Positions 42,936 through 54,379 of a stretch of 61,131 nucleotides of DNA are shown in pieces. Origin of the DNA: Stentor coeruleus. Its lineage: Eukaryota; Ciliophora; Heterotrichea; Heterotrichida; Stentoridae. Position 1 is the first letter of the stretch, and each line of letters opens with the position of its first letter. Made by a program: the position numbers and the translations under genes. The notes beneath the pieces were generated by a model, which made no database searches, had not been told where the DNA came from, and saw nothing but the letters and a program-made list of their open reading frames with translations. The stretch lies in NCBI GenBank assembly GCA_001970955.1, contig MPUH01000363.1:1-61131 (forward strand). The letters are read 5' to 3'.

Positions 42936-44158
42936 TATTTGAGCTTTATTATTATTTGTTTAATGATGTTTTTTGTATCTTGTTATTTAATCCCTAGATT
43001 TTAATTTAAAAATTGCATTTATTCAAGTGAAGGTATTTATTTTTGGCAATATAAACAGATTTTGAAGTGTGAGCTGGGAATAAATGATTTTTTTTGTTAT
43101 GGATAAGAGAGTTATTATATTTGAATTGGGTATTTATGAAATCATTTGTTAAAATAATTATATTAATAAAAGGCTATACTTTTAATGAACTATTGAGGAA
43201 TTTATAAATGTGAGTATATAAAAGAGATTAGAATGATGATATGATTGATTTGGAATGGGTATATAAATTTCTAAGACAATAATTTTCTGTATGAGTATTT
43301 GATGACTTGTTTAATATTTATGGGTTATTTTATTTCCATTATAAAGATAGCATATAGAACTTTTATAAAAGGTTTAGGTACACAAATTAGATTGGCTTGT
43401 TGGTAAAACCAAAGATTGCCCAAAAAGGAAATCTTTGATTTAAAAATTAGGATTTCCCTTCTGGGTAATCTTCAGTTTTTAACCTTTTTATTCTATAGCC
43501 TTTGGCCTACTCAAAGTCTTATTTTTTTGCCACAGTTTAATCTTAAAGTCTTTAATAGAACTAAATTAGGCAAGAAATCGCTGTAGAAGAACACATTCAG
43601 CGAGTTCAAAGAGTTAGCAAAGATATTTTGAAGAGTTTGAAAATATTTTTAAAACCTAAAGTTGCAATGTTAAATTGTAGACAATTTAATGGACATAATT
43701 TATGCAAAATTTTTAGCAACACAACTTTATTATACAACCGACAGAGTGCTCAGCTCTTTGCAAGTATTATCTTTTTAATTAATCAACCACTAAAAAATGC
43801 ATAAGTTAATTCTTGAGTGCTATTTAATACAATGCATTGACTTAATACACACTTTATTGTAGTTTTTTTGTAATTTGATGCTCATATACTATAATTTTTA
43901 TGTATACAATCACCAGTTATATACTTTACCACAAATGTCTCACAAAAAAGCTTACTATCATCCTAAATGAAAAAATAATTACTAAATATACTAGGGAAGC
44001 TTAGAGAAAATAGACTTCGCAAAAGATATAATAATTATTAAATAATGAATCAAGCAGTTTAAAACAGCAATCTTAGATAAAATATCTCAATGAGATCATT
44101 CTTAAAGCTATATAAACTGTTCCTAATATTTCAAAAACAAATTCTGGTAGTAATAAAT
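42936..44158. other. intergenic, 1.2 kb, with a hairpin and an orphan frame
   Basis: Between the divergently read hypothetical (-) and the second surface-protein gene (+). The first 400 bp are C-poor on +. It contains the inverted repeat at 43402-43484 and a 79-codon open frame without ATG (43565-43804). Nothing else recognised. Confidence 0.5.
43402..43484. repeat. imperfect inverted repeat / hairpin
   Basis: Arms aagattgcccaaaaaggaaat (43412-43432) and atttcccttctgggtaatctt (43452-43472) are reverse complements at 18 of 21 positions. Pairing extends outward (ggtaaaacc with ggttaaa) around a 19-nt loop. In a minus-strand RNA two of the three mismatches would become G-U pairs. It could be a structured RNA or the end of a small mobile element; neither is shown. 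Confidence 0.6.
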
Positions 44159-47100
44159 ATGTTCACTGTTTTAGTTTTGGTACTAACTCAGATATGGTGC
44201 TCAACAGGAGACATTCTTTCTCTCAGTACCTTTAGTAACGTGATTATTATATAGATTGGTGGATATGTTAATTTTGTTGTGAGCGTTCTAGACATAAACA
44301 ATACTATAATTTCAATTAGTGGTGTAAATATCTATGTCTATCAAGATCCTTCAGGGGTATTAGAGGGCATATCTTGGAATATTATAACAACAAATGGGAC
44401 TGCAAATGGTCTTTTGGTGTATTGTTATGAAGAGAACTTCAGTCTGGTGGCTGAATCGCCAGGCTATACATCTGCGAAATCCACTTCCATTATTAATATG
44501 AATGGATGCCATTTAGCTCCGAAAATAGATGTAAACTCTACAACAGTGCATACAAATGAATATATTGCAATAGATGCACTAATTATGGATGAATATGGAT
44601 ATGTTCCATTCAGTTATTTTTTTTTTGAATTGGTTGATCTTGAGGGAAGCACATTTAATAGTTTATACCAAGGTTATGCAATTGGAGAAATAGCTTCAAC
44701 TCAAATTACTTTTAGCACTCCTGGCATTAAAAAAATATTAGTAATCTTTGATGGATGGGTTTCTTTCTTATTTTCAATTGTGGTTAGTGATTGCATAAAT
44801 ACATTAGAAATCACTTTCCCAAATGGGTTTGTAATAATTACACAGCCTTTATATACATTAATGACATTTTCAGTTCAGGTTAACATTTTAGACAGTATAA
44901 CTGGAGTGCTTATTACAGATGGAACATATGATATTACAATAGATTCACTACCTTCAGGGATAAATTCTATGTCTACAGGAGCAACTTTAGTGACTGCAAG
45001 CACGACATTAGGTACTGTAACAATAAATGACCTATATTTTATACGAAATGGGCATTTTACTATCACAGCAGCCTATTCACAATATTGCATAGGAGCATCA
45101 ATTCAAATTCCTGTTTATGATAACGCTTTAAAAATTAGTTTCACAAGTGCTTTGGTAAAATTTATTTAGCCAAGTAACACGACTTGTTTCTTTGATATTT
45201 TAGTAGAAGCTTATAACAGTGATTTGACAGTAAAATTAACGAATATTTATTATTATGTTAAACTCATATTAGAACCGTCAGGCCGGATAATGAGTGAAGG
45301 TTATACAGAAACTAATGAAATTAGATTTACAAACTTGAGTATTACTACACAAGGAGAATTCTATTTAAAAGCTGTTAGTTATAACTTTGCTAATGCAAAA
45401 TCTGATTTACTTGATATTCACAATAAGTTTTACTGGTCTATTACTGTTAACGCTTCAAACTATATACTTATAAATTTTGATAAAGAACTTTCTGAAAGCC
45501 TTACAAGTAGCGACTTTTCACTTAAATTCAATACAAACTCCGATATTATAGCAATATTCATTGAAGAAAGCAATCAGAATTACATCTATTTTACTTACTC
45601 AATCAAAGATATTAACGCATACACTAGTTTTACACTAGAAGTCATAAAAAGTAATCTCATGTCAACTACAGCTGAATATTTTGATTATACAGTTGAATCT
45701 GCAACTCTTAACCCCTTCAAGAAAATATGCAATAATTCTGAGTATTATGATCCCAATTCAAGTCACTGTATTGCTTGCAATGAAAATTGTCTAGAGTGTT
45801 TTGGTCCAGAATATTATGATTGTTATAAATGCAAAAACTTTTTACTAGAGGGTATCTGCATATCTGAATGTCCTTTAGGATTTAAAAATCAGTCTTCTGA
45901 GTGTTTGCCAGACATATCAAAAACAAAAATAATATCATTTCCATTTGAAGGTGTAGGAAATCAATTCTATGATGAAATTTATGACATAAAAGCAGTAGGC
46001 GTTACTAAAAATTCTTCAAGGCGTCTAACAGATCAATTCTATGATGAAATTTATGACATAAAAGCAGTAGGCGTTACTAAAAATTCTTCAAGGCGTCTAA
46101 CAGAAACTCTTCCATACTCAGTTTACCTTAGGGGAATTTATTTTCCAGGTGAAAGTGCTTTGAAAATAGAATTTTCTGATCAAAAGCTTTTTAGTAGTAA
46201 CTTTTCAGTATCTTTATGGCTAAAGTCTGAATGCGCAAATGCCACTCTTCTTGCTAAATACTCAGGTCAAAAGACAATTTTCAAAATAGATATAGAAAAT
46301 TACTTTCTTCGTGTAATAATTGAAATCAATGATATTCTTTATAGCTTGACTTCTAGTATTGCTCTTGATCTAGGTTGGAATCACCTTCTTATAGCATACA
46401 ATTCTTCCTTGGGTTTATCAATTGCGATTAATGACGCTGAAGAAGATCCTATATTCTTTACTAAACTACCATACTTAGATGCATCTAACTCAACTTTATA
46501 TATTGGTTCAGATTCTTTATTTGAAAATGCATATTCAGGATTTATATACAATATAGACATCTATCGTATAAAACCAAATGTTTCAGAATTAGTTGAATCA
46601 AGCTGTCAAGGATGCAGTTTCTGCCCTAAAAAAAAATCATGCATTCCTTCATGTGATATAGGACAATATTATGACTCTTCTTACAAAAAATGTAGTAGTT
46701 GTCCTAAAGAATGTCCTGATGTATGTAAGTCTTCTGATTCATGCAGCCTTTGTGCTGATGATAACTGCACTAGTTGTAAAACATATGAGAAAAACTCTTG
46801 CATTGAATGTGTACCTGAACTAGAAGTTATAGATTATTTATGCTATCCTTGCACATATGGATTTTATTATTCATATTCAACATCTCATTGCGAAGTTTGT
46901 CCTAAATTATGCCTAAATTGTACATCCGAGACTAATTGTTTAGATTGCAAAGAAAACAGTTCTTTAAATTCTAAAAGTGAATGTGTTTGTGACATGGGAT
47001 ATAGTCTGTTTGATACATGTGTTAGGAAAAAATTTGATGTGATTATTACATTAAGTCAAGAAAATGTAGCAACGTTGATTTTTGAAGAAGCACTAAATAG

Positions 47101-48547
47101 TTCTTTGAAAGATTCTCAACTTGAAATTTCTATAGACAAAAAAAAAGTTAGCTTTACTATTAGTTCAGATATCTTATCTACATATTATATCACACCTGAA
47201 ATATCAGATAAAGTTACTAAAAGTTCAAGTTTAAATATTACTATATTTAAGAATTTGGTTTCAGTTAACAATGCTCTGTTTAATGGTAAACAATTTGTTG
47301 CATCACTTTTTGTAACAGATGAACTCATAGCTGAAAAAAAGTTAGAAGTAAAGGCTAAAGCTGCCAAGGCTACCGCAAAAACTGGTAGTACTGCAGGAGT
47401 TTCTGCAGCTTTAGGAATTAGTTTTATGAATTTTGATCCTACTTCGCTATTTGACTTTTTAAACACTGCTGAAATGTTTTATGCAGTTTATTTAATGAAC
47501 TTGAATACAAATAAAGTTCTATCAGAATTTTTACTAGGACTTAGGATACAAGATTTACTACCAAATGCTTATTCTTATACTGTAGATTTTTTTGAGGGGG
47601 AAAAAATGCCAATAAAATTTCAAAAATTAGGCTTCAAAAGAAATTTGGTTTTAATTAATGGTGGAGGCCAGCTCACAACTTTAACAATTTTTGTAGCTTT
47701 ATGGTTTATTGTTTTTCTCTTTTCAAAGCTTGAAATATTTAAGCCGAAATTAGAAAAAGTTCTAAATACCTTCAAATATAGTATCTTTCTACGGTTTTGG
47801 CTCCAAACTTATTTTGAGCTTGCAATAGTTAGCATATTTGGTCTCAAATACAATAAATTTGCAAATCCTACTCAAATTGCAGATGCTGTTGTGTGCTTGC
47901 TTATAATTGTATTATATATTTAGGCTTTCCAAATCTTCATTTTAATAGTAATGATATATTCAATATTAAAAAGACGCAGACTTTCTGATGAAAATGAGAT
48001 AAAAGAATTCGAAAAAAAATTCTCAACTTTTTTTGATGAATTCAAAAGTACTGGACTTAGTATGTGGATGTTTTATGTTCTTTATATTATAAGAAGAACC
48101 TTATTAGTATTTTCTTACTTGTTTATAGATGATGGAAGTTTACAGTTAGCGATATGTATTTCTTTATGCTTGACTGTAAGTTATAAATAGATGCCTTTAT
48201 ATGCTATAACAAGTAGATGTTTCAAATCTATTAGTCAAACTATTTATCATTTTCTTAATGAGTTGCTAATTGCTGCATATTATTGTATTATTTTAGTTGC
48301 TGAAGTAAGTGAAAATCAAATAATGAGCGAAAGCATGGCGAATATTTGCATTAAAATCATAATTGCAGCTTGGGCATTGAATATTTTTACTAGCTTATCT
48401 GACACTATATTTAACATTATAAAAAAGATTAAAAAATGTATAGAGAAGCATAGAGATAAGAGAAATACTGAAGTTGATATGTCAAAAGCGAAAAATGAAA
48501 TGCATATGAATACTACCAAAAATATTCCAAATGAAACAATGGGTTAA
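44159..48547 (+). CDS. large cysteine-rich, LamG-like multi-TM surface protein (paralogue B)
   Basis: Five exons (44159-44239, 44255-45154, 45170-47908, 47924-48175, 48191-48547; 1442 residues) with 15-nt introns at 44240, 45155, 47909 and 48176. Signal peptide (M-F-T-V-L-V-L-V-L-T), beta-rich ectodomain, C-x-x-C cluster, LamG-like jelly-roll (W-N-H-L-L-I-A-Y), then a long cysteine-rich growth-factor-receptor-type block (46680-47026), an Ala/Lys stretch, and about seven hydrophobic segments ending in a Lys-rich cytosolic tail. It matches paralogue A at 5305-9291 exon for exon. It is longer because of a 103-codon cysteine-rich insert and a 24-codon tandem duplication. An in-frame ATG at 44090 would add 23 residues before the signal peptide. 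Function unknown. Confidence 0.85.
45961..46104 (+). repeat. 72-bp exact tandem duplication in coding sequence
   Basis: 45961-46032 and 46033-46104 are identical 72-bp units encoding a 24-residue block (Q-F-Y-D-E-I-Y-D-I-K-A-V-G-V-T...). Paralogue A has only one unit. The frame is preserved. Confidence 0.92.
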
Positions 48548-48792
48548 AATTCTTAGTAGCTATCATTAATATTAGATTAGGATTTATGTTAGCAAAATAT
48601 TTTTAAAAAATATTGAAGGTTTTTACATCTAAATATCGTTATTTTCTATTAAACTATATATTTCATTCATATAAAACTTTCTTACTTCAACAGTAATCTT
48701 ACTTAAAAAATAATTTCAGTCATGAAACAATAAAAATTCATTTCTAGAATCAAGTTTATTAAATATTCCATAAATTAAGTAATTCTATTTTG

Positions 48793-49407
48793 CTATTTGG
48801 CTTTATTCAAATGCTGATTCAGAGAATGCTCCCATTTGTTAGGAGGTAAAAACCATTTCCCATAGTTTTTCCTTCTGTTAACAGGAGTATTTAGTTCGGG
48901 TTTCTTATTTTTTATCATTGTTTTAGGTGGAAAAACAACTCTTCGTATTTCCACAGTTTTCGGTCTTGAATGCTTTTCGCTTCCTAGTCTTCTTTCAAAC
49001 TGAATTCTTTCATGCTCAGGCCAATTGGTATCTAAATCATCTAATTGAATATGAGGATTCTTATAAGATAAATTAGGAAGGTCTTCTATATGAGACATTT
49101 TGTACTTTTCTTTAGTCGACACTTTATCAACTTTGATACTTGGGACTTCAAATTCTTCAAGTCTTCGCATAGAAATATCTGGAAAATCTTCAATCTCACT
49201 TGCAACTGAGTCTTCGTGAACTATAAACTCTGAAGTTCTCCTAACGGAGGATTTAAATACTTTTTTCTCATTTTTTAGGAAAATCCACTGTAGTCCCCAA
49301 AGACTTTTCCTTAGCTTTTTGTTCATTATTTTAGTAGTTGTGAGTAAATTATCAAGATGAGAATCTGAATTATTGTTTTTATAAGTTAAGGGATAGTAGA
49401 TTGGCAT
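48793..49407 (-). CDS. hypothetical basic protein
   Basis: 204 residues, basic, probably largely disordered. The N-terminal half has Ser/Arg and acidic clusters (E-I-E-D-F-P-D-I-S). The end has G-K-W-F-L-P-P-N-K-W-E, faintly like the W/P motif of FAM47-type proteins; I do not assign it. No TM. It faces the 3' end of the surface-protein gene (convergent). Confidence 0.5.
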   Translation of the reverse strand: MPIYYPLTYKNNNSDSHLDNLLTTTKIMNKKLRKSLWGLQWIFLKNEKKVFKSSVRRTSEFIVHEDSVASEIEDFPDISMRRLEEFEVPSIKVDKVSTKEKYKMSHIEDLPNLSYKNPHIQLDDLDTNWPEHERIQFERRLGSEKHSRPKTVEIRRVVFPPKTMIKNKKPELNTPVNRRKNYGKWFLPPNKWEHSLNQHLNKAK

Positions 49408-50281
49408 AAAGATGTAAGATTAAAACTTAATGAATGATTTTATAATATAAAGTTTTTGCAGTTATAATAATGGGATGATATGATTTTATTAATAAAAAAA
49501 GATAAGATTTGCTATTTTATGATACTATTTTAATAATTAATTAAAATCATGTGCTTTCCCTTTGATATTAAATATAAACTTGCTATATTATTTAGTTATC
49601 TCTTAGCAGATTTTTATTAAAATATAAATAGAATACAATTAGCAGAATAAAAAATAAACAATCAAAGCAAAGCAAACTATAAGTTTTTTTTATTAAATAA
49701 ATTCTTTGCAGATTCTTGATGATTCTCATAATATTCGGCTATCTTAAATTTTATTATAATTTTCACNAGATTTTTATTAAAATATAAATAGAATACAATT
49801 AGCAGAATAAAAAATAAACAATCAAAGCAAACTATAAGTTTTTTTTATTAAATAAATTCTTTGCAGATTCTTAATGATTCTCATAATATTCGGCTCTCTT
49901 AAATTTTATTATAATTTTCATAACCTTCTCATAATATTTCTCCGACAAATACTACATTTTCCGTATAAACTTGAAAATATGGAAATTCGAATTACACCTA
50001 AAAAAGGACGAGGAGAATTTATTTATTTTTTATCTCGTCTAAATAACTAATAAATTTTTTATCTCCTAATACTTGATAATTACTACAACATAACCACATA
50101 ATAACACAAAGAGAATATAAAATTTCATGATATATTTTACTTTTTATTATAACAAAGGACATAATTATCATTTTACCCATAACAAATCTATCACAAAAAC
50201 ATAAAAAAAACTGAGATTTCAATAAAATACACACATGGCGAAAATCAGAATTTAAATCACAGTCTATCTCAGATAATAAAA
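49408..50281. other. intergenic upstream of MSH6, with an N join
   Basis: Divergent promoter region for the gene at 48793 (-) and MSH6 (+). Contains near-identical copies around N at 49767; no gene recognised. Confidence 0.5.
49608..49920. repeat. about 155-bp direct copies flanking a single N (assembly join)
   Basis: 49608-49766 recurs at 49768-49920, differing by a 5-nt unit (caaagcaaagcaaac against caaagcaaac) and a few substitutions. N at 49767. Same signature as at 10794 and 39514. Confidence 0.85.
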
Positions 50282-53182
50282 ATGAAAAATCTTTTTAACT
50301 ACTTTACCCGCGAATCCAAACAAAGTTCAAACACAGGACCTCCAACTATAGTCGAAAAGGAAACACCTAAAACTAGTGTCAAAAAGCTTGAACAATCACC
50401 AACATCAACAGAAGCCCCAAAAACATGCCCTGCCTCATTAATAAAAAAAACAAAAAGAAATGATTCAGATTCTTTCGATGAAGGCGATTTCGATCTTCCC
50501 AAGTTTTTAAAAAAGAGCGAAATTAAAGATTCCAACATGAGAAGACCAGATGACCCCGACTACGACCCAACAACTCTTTACATTCCCCCAGGTCAAAAAT
50601 TTACCCCAGCAATGCAACAATACTGGGAAATAAAAAAAAGCCACTTCGACAAAATCCTTCTTTTCAAACTTGGAAAATTTTACGAACTTTTCTATCTAGA
50701 CGCAATAACCGTACAAGGAATCCTAGATTTAAAATGGATGGGTGACGAGCAGAAAAAAGCTCATGTTGGCTTTCCTGAAAAAACACTTGAAAAAAATGCA
50801 GCTATTCTTATAGAAAAAGGGCTAAAAATCGTTGTAGTCGAACAAACTGAAACAACTGTTAAAAACAGAGTCCAAAAAGCAGGGAAAGTTGTAGGTAGGG
50901 AAATTACTGAAATTTTAACTAAATCAACATTTTCTGCTCATTACATGTCTTCTGATCATGAACCAGCTTATTTACTTTCTGTTGTGGAAATACAAGATAA
51001 TTTTGGGATTGTATTAGCGGATTTATCAACATGTGAATTTTTTGTTGGTGAATGTAATAGGGAAGATTTTAGGAATCTTATATATAGATCCAGACCTTCA
51101 GAGATTGTTTATAATCAATATTTTCTTTCAGGAAATACTTTGAAAATGATTAAGGCGCTACCTATTCCCCCAGTGTTTAGTATGATAAAAAACTCTGATG
51201 AGTGGAACCCAATCAAACTTTCTGAATATTTTCCTGAAGATGTACCTAAAATTATCGCCTCTTTACCTATGCATTCTTCTATGAGAGCACTTGTTGGGTG
51301 TTGTTATTATCTTAAAAATTCTCTTATATTTGATAGGACTATTGGTATTGGCCAATTTAAAGTTTATCAGCAAGATTTAATACATCAAAGATATATGAAT
51401 TTAGATAGTCAAGCTTTAGAACATCTTGAAATTCTTCTGGCAAATGTAGGTAAAGAAAAAGTTGTTAAAGGTAGTCTATATGATTTCCTTAATAAATGTT
51501 CAACACCTTTTGGTAAAAGATTATTGAAAAAATGGGTAACTTCGCCATTAATGTCAGTTGAGAGTATAAATAAAAGGCTTGATGCTGTAACAGAACTTAT
51601 TTCTAATAAAGAAGTTTATAAAGTTTTTGATAAAGCTGCATCTAAACTTCCAGATCTTGAAAGGCTTTTAGCTAAATTATCGGCTTATAGTATAAAATCG
51701 AACTCAAAAGCAGTGTATTTTGAGGATGTAGGTACAAATCGTCTAAAAGAATTCTGTAGTTTTCTTAAGTTCATGCAAAGTTTGCAAAGCCTTATGAGCG
51801 ATATAGAATCTTTCGACCTCCAATCAGAAGGTCTAGTCAATATAATCAAACTTCAAAGCTATGATGGTTGTTTCCCTGATCTAAATCCTTTATGTAATGA
51901 ATTGTTCTCTAAAATCCAAAACAACAATGGAGAGCCTGAGCCAATTGAAGGTTTTTGTGACTCATACGATGATGTGAAATCTGAAATAAAAACATTAAAA
52001 AACTCTCTTCAAAATGAACTTTTAACTGAAAGGGCTAGGTTTGGAAACAACCCTGAAATAAAATTTGTAGATTCAAAATTCAGATACGAACTCGAAGTGC
52101 CAATGTATTTAGTAGATAAATCAAAGCCTAAAGACTATGAAGAAACTAGTGGGAGGAATGGTTTTCAGCGTTATTACACTAAAAATATCAAAAGTTTAGC
52201 TGATAAGCTTGTCGTTACTGAAGAAAGGTTAAAAAACGAACTTAAGCCTTTTATAAACCAGTTAATGAGTTTATTTTATGCGAATTTCGAGATATGGAAA
52301 AAAGCTATCGACCTGGTTTCTGAATTCGACTGCTTAGCAAGTCTTGCGAAAGTTGTTAATAGCACAGCTTTTACTATGAGTCGTCCTTATTTCTGTTCGG
52401 ATTCATCAGAAATGGAAATTCAAGAATTAGTTCACCCAATACTCGCATCAAGGGTTGATAATTTTATTCCAAATAGTGTGCATTTTACTGAAGATAATCA
52501 TTGTTTTGTACTTACTGGACCGAATATGGGTGGGAAATCAACGATACTTAGAGAAATTGGACTTGCGACAATAATGGCTCAAATAGGCAGTTATGTACCT
52601 GCTGAGTATATGAAATTCTCCCCGGTTGACAGTATTTTTACTAGACTTGGAGCTAGTGATTCCCTTATAGAAGGTAAAAGTACGTTTTTTGTTGAAATGG
52701 AAGAAGCGAACAAGTTTTTTAAAAAAGGCACGAAAAACTCTTTAGTCATTATGGATGAACTTGGACGAGGGACTTCAACTGAAGATGGTTCTGCATTAGC
52801 TTATGCAGTTTTAGATGCATTGGCTGAGTCTAAGCCAAAGACAATGTTTACTACTCATTATCATATGATACTTATTGATATTAGAGAAATACCTGGTGTT
52901 GTTATGACCCATATGGATTCGGTATTAAACGCAACTACTAAAACTTTAACTTTTCTTTACAAACTGAAAAATGGAGAATGTCCAAAAAGCTATGGATTAA
53001 ATATTGCAAGGCTAGCAGGGATTAATGAAAACATAATAAAAGTTGCTGAGAAAAAAGCAGCAGAAGAGGAATACGAACAAAAACTAGCCCTTGTTACAGG
53101 AATGCTCAAAAAGCTTAAAGAAAAAGGTATTCAAAACCCTATGCCTTATATTCAAGAAATCTTAAATGAATATAATAATTAA
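50282..53182 (+). CDS. MSH6: DNA mismatch repair protein MSH6
   Basis: 966 residues. MSH6 pairs with MSH2 to recognise base mismatches and small loops. A 90-residue disordered N-terminus begins M-K-N-L-F-N-Y-F, a possible degenerate PCNA-binding box. The mismatch-binding domain has K-L-G-K-F-Y-E-L-F (about residue 130), the MSH6-type F-x-E wedge. The connector and lever domains follow. The ATPase has Walker A G-P-N-M-G-G-K-S-T (about 745), then D-E-L-G-R-G-T-S-T (about 823) and T-T-H-Y-H. The F-Y-E motif favours MSH6 over MSH2-MSH5. Intact and intronless. The next gene starts 41 bp after the stop. Confidence 0.95.
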   Translation: MKNLFNYFTRESKQSSNTGPPTIVEKETPKTSVKKLEQSPTSTEAPKTCPASLIKKTKRNDSDSFDEGDFDLPKFLKKSEIKDSNMRRPDDPDYDPTTLYIPPGQKFTPAMQQYWEIKKSHFDKILLFKLGKFYELFYLDAITVQGILDLKWMGDEQKKAHVGFPEKTLEKNAAILIEKGLKIVVVEQTETTVKNRVQKAGKVVGREITEILTKSTFSAHYMSSDHEPAYLLSVVEIQDNFGIVLADLSTCEFFVGECNREDFRNLIYRSRPSEIVYNQYFLSGNTLKMIKALPIPPVFSMIKNSDEWNPIKLSEYFPEDVPKIIASLPMHSSMRALVGCCYYLKNSLIFDRTIGIGQFKVYQQDLIHQRYMNLDSQALEHLEILLANVGKEKVVKGSLYDFLNKCSTPFGKRLLKKWVTSPLMSVESINKRLDAVTELISNKEVYKVFDKAASKLPDLERLLAKLSAYSIKSNSKAVYFEDVGTNRLKEFCSFLKFMQSLQSLMSDIESFDLQSEGLVNIIKLQSYDGCFPDLNPLCNELFSKIQNNNGEPEPIEGFCDSYDDVKSEIKTLKNSLQNELLTERARFGNNPEIKFVDSKFRYELEVPMYLVDKSKPKDYEETSGRNGFQRYYTKNIKSLADKLVVTEERLKNELKPFINQLMSLFYANFEIWKKAIDLVSEFDCLASLAKVVNSTAFTMSRPYFCSDSSEMEIQELVHPILASRVDNFIPNSVHFTEDNHCFVLTGPNMGGKSTILREIGLATIMAQIGSYVPAEYMKFSPVDSIFTRLGASDSLIEGKSTFFVEMEEANKFFKKGTKNSLVIMDELGRGTSTEDGSALAYAVLDALAESKPKTMFTTHYHMILIDIREIPGVVMTHMDSVLNATTKTLTFLYKLKNGECPKSYGLNIARLAGINENIIKVAEKKAAEEEYEQKLALVTGMLKKLKEKGIQNPMPYIQEILNEYNN

Positions 53183-53223
53183 AGATAAAAATTTGCATAA
53201 TAAGTCACAATAACAGCCTATAA

Positions 53224-53952
53224 ATGTTTTTAGTATACAAGAATATTCCAAAAGCGACAATCGATGAGATGCTTCACGAACAAAATGGTTCCAAACGCAA
53301 GGTTCTCTTAGAAAATGCAATCAAAACTTCATACACCGGAATCCACAAGGATATATTTTACGAGTTCCACTTTGGCAACCTAAACTTTTGCTTATCAAAC
53401 TCATTTACAAGCGAAAAAATCTCCTGCTTATTAGAAATCTTCAAACAAGTATTCGACCGATCTTTATCAGAGCGGTTATCTGAATCCCAATCTTTCGATA
53501 TTTTCAAAAGTCTTCTCCTCAAGCATTCAGTCCAAAGATCACCTCGAAGTATCGCAGTTTTCACAGTTCCTGAGGTTAAAAAAGTTGTTGAATTCGCCCT
53601 TGTAAGTTTTTTCAGACACTTTTCCCTTTATACTTATGCTTTTTTACCTAATTGCAACTTATCTTTAAAGAATGTGAATCGTTTTGAAGGAGTTTTTCCT
53701 ATGATTTTAAGACTTGAAGAAGGTGCTGAGATTGTCCCTGAAACAATTCCTGCTTTAGATGAGTATATTATTAAACCTGTTATTGAAGAACCACCTCGTG
53801 AATTAGATTCAGAGGAAGAAGAAGCATTGATTACTGATCCTTTACAATATTTGTTGGAAAAAGAACTTAAGTTGATTAAAACAGAACTTGATGAAAAAAT
53901 CAAAAAACAAGATGAGGAATTTTTAGCTAAAATAGAAGTATTTAAAAAATAA
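53224..53952 (+). CDS. CFAP119/CCDC189-like ciliary protein
   Basis: 242 residues. The order S-F-D-I-F-K-S-L-L-L-K-H-S-V-Q-R-S-P, then V-K-K-V-V-E-F-A-L-x-x-F-F-R-H-F-x-L-Y-x-Y-A-F, then a P-N-C-N-L-S-L strand matches the CCDC189/CFAP119 family (DUF4464), associated with motile cilia and sperm flagella. The C-terminal 60 residues are acidic then coiled coil. Only 41 bp separate it from the MSH6 stop, a very short promoter space. It fits a heavily ciliated organism. Confidence 0.65.
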   Translation: MFLVYKNIPKATIDEMLHEQNGSKRKVLLENAIKTSYTGIHKDIFYEFHFGNLNFCLSNSFTSEKISCLLEIFKQVFDRSLSERLSESQSFDIFKSLLLKHSVQRSPRSIAVFTVPEVKKVVEFALVSFFRHFSLYTYAFLPNCNLSLKNVNRFEGVFPMILRLEEGAEIVPETIPALDEYIIKPVIEEPPRELDSEEEEALITDPLQYLLEKELKLIKTELDEKIKKQDEEFLAKIEVFKK

Positions 53953-54379
53953 GATAGAGAATTGAGATGATAAGATAAAAATATTGATAAGATGCATTTT
54001 ATGATATGGTTAAGGTAGTTTCGAAAAAAAACAAAAAAAAAATTGTGGGCCGGTTAAATATTTTTTTCATATTAAATTATGTATATAAACATAAAGATAA
54101 TATAAGATGCTTTATAAGATGATGATGATTATGTTTAGTACATGATAAATAAATTATCGATACAAAAAAAACTAATCATGAACTTTTCTTTCATTTATAA
54201 ATACGAAATATTCTAATATCATGTTAATATAAAACATACTCTATATCACCATTTCTTTTTCAAACCTAATATATTATTTTTGCTTTATAATACTAATCAC
54301 CTTATGCTCTAACTTTAAACCCATACCATAAACTAATCCTACCATTATTCCCACTCAAAATTTCTTGTAATTTTAAGTT
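53953..54379. other. intergenic, nothing recognised
   Basis: AT-rich with A-runs; the last 150 bp are G-poor on +, as expected upstream of the next plus-strand gene. Confidence 0.5.

Noticed and set aside
43409..43475. The 43.4-kb inverted repeat as a tRNA or Pol III gene
   Set aside because: No cloverleaf, A-box or B-box is visible; it is a single hairpin.
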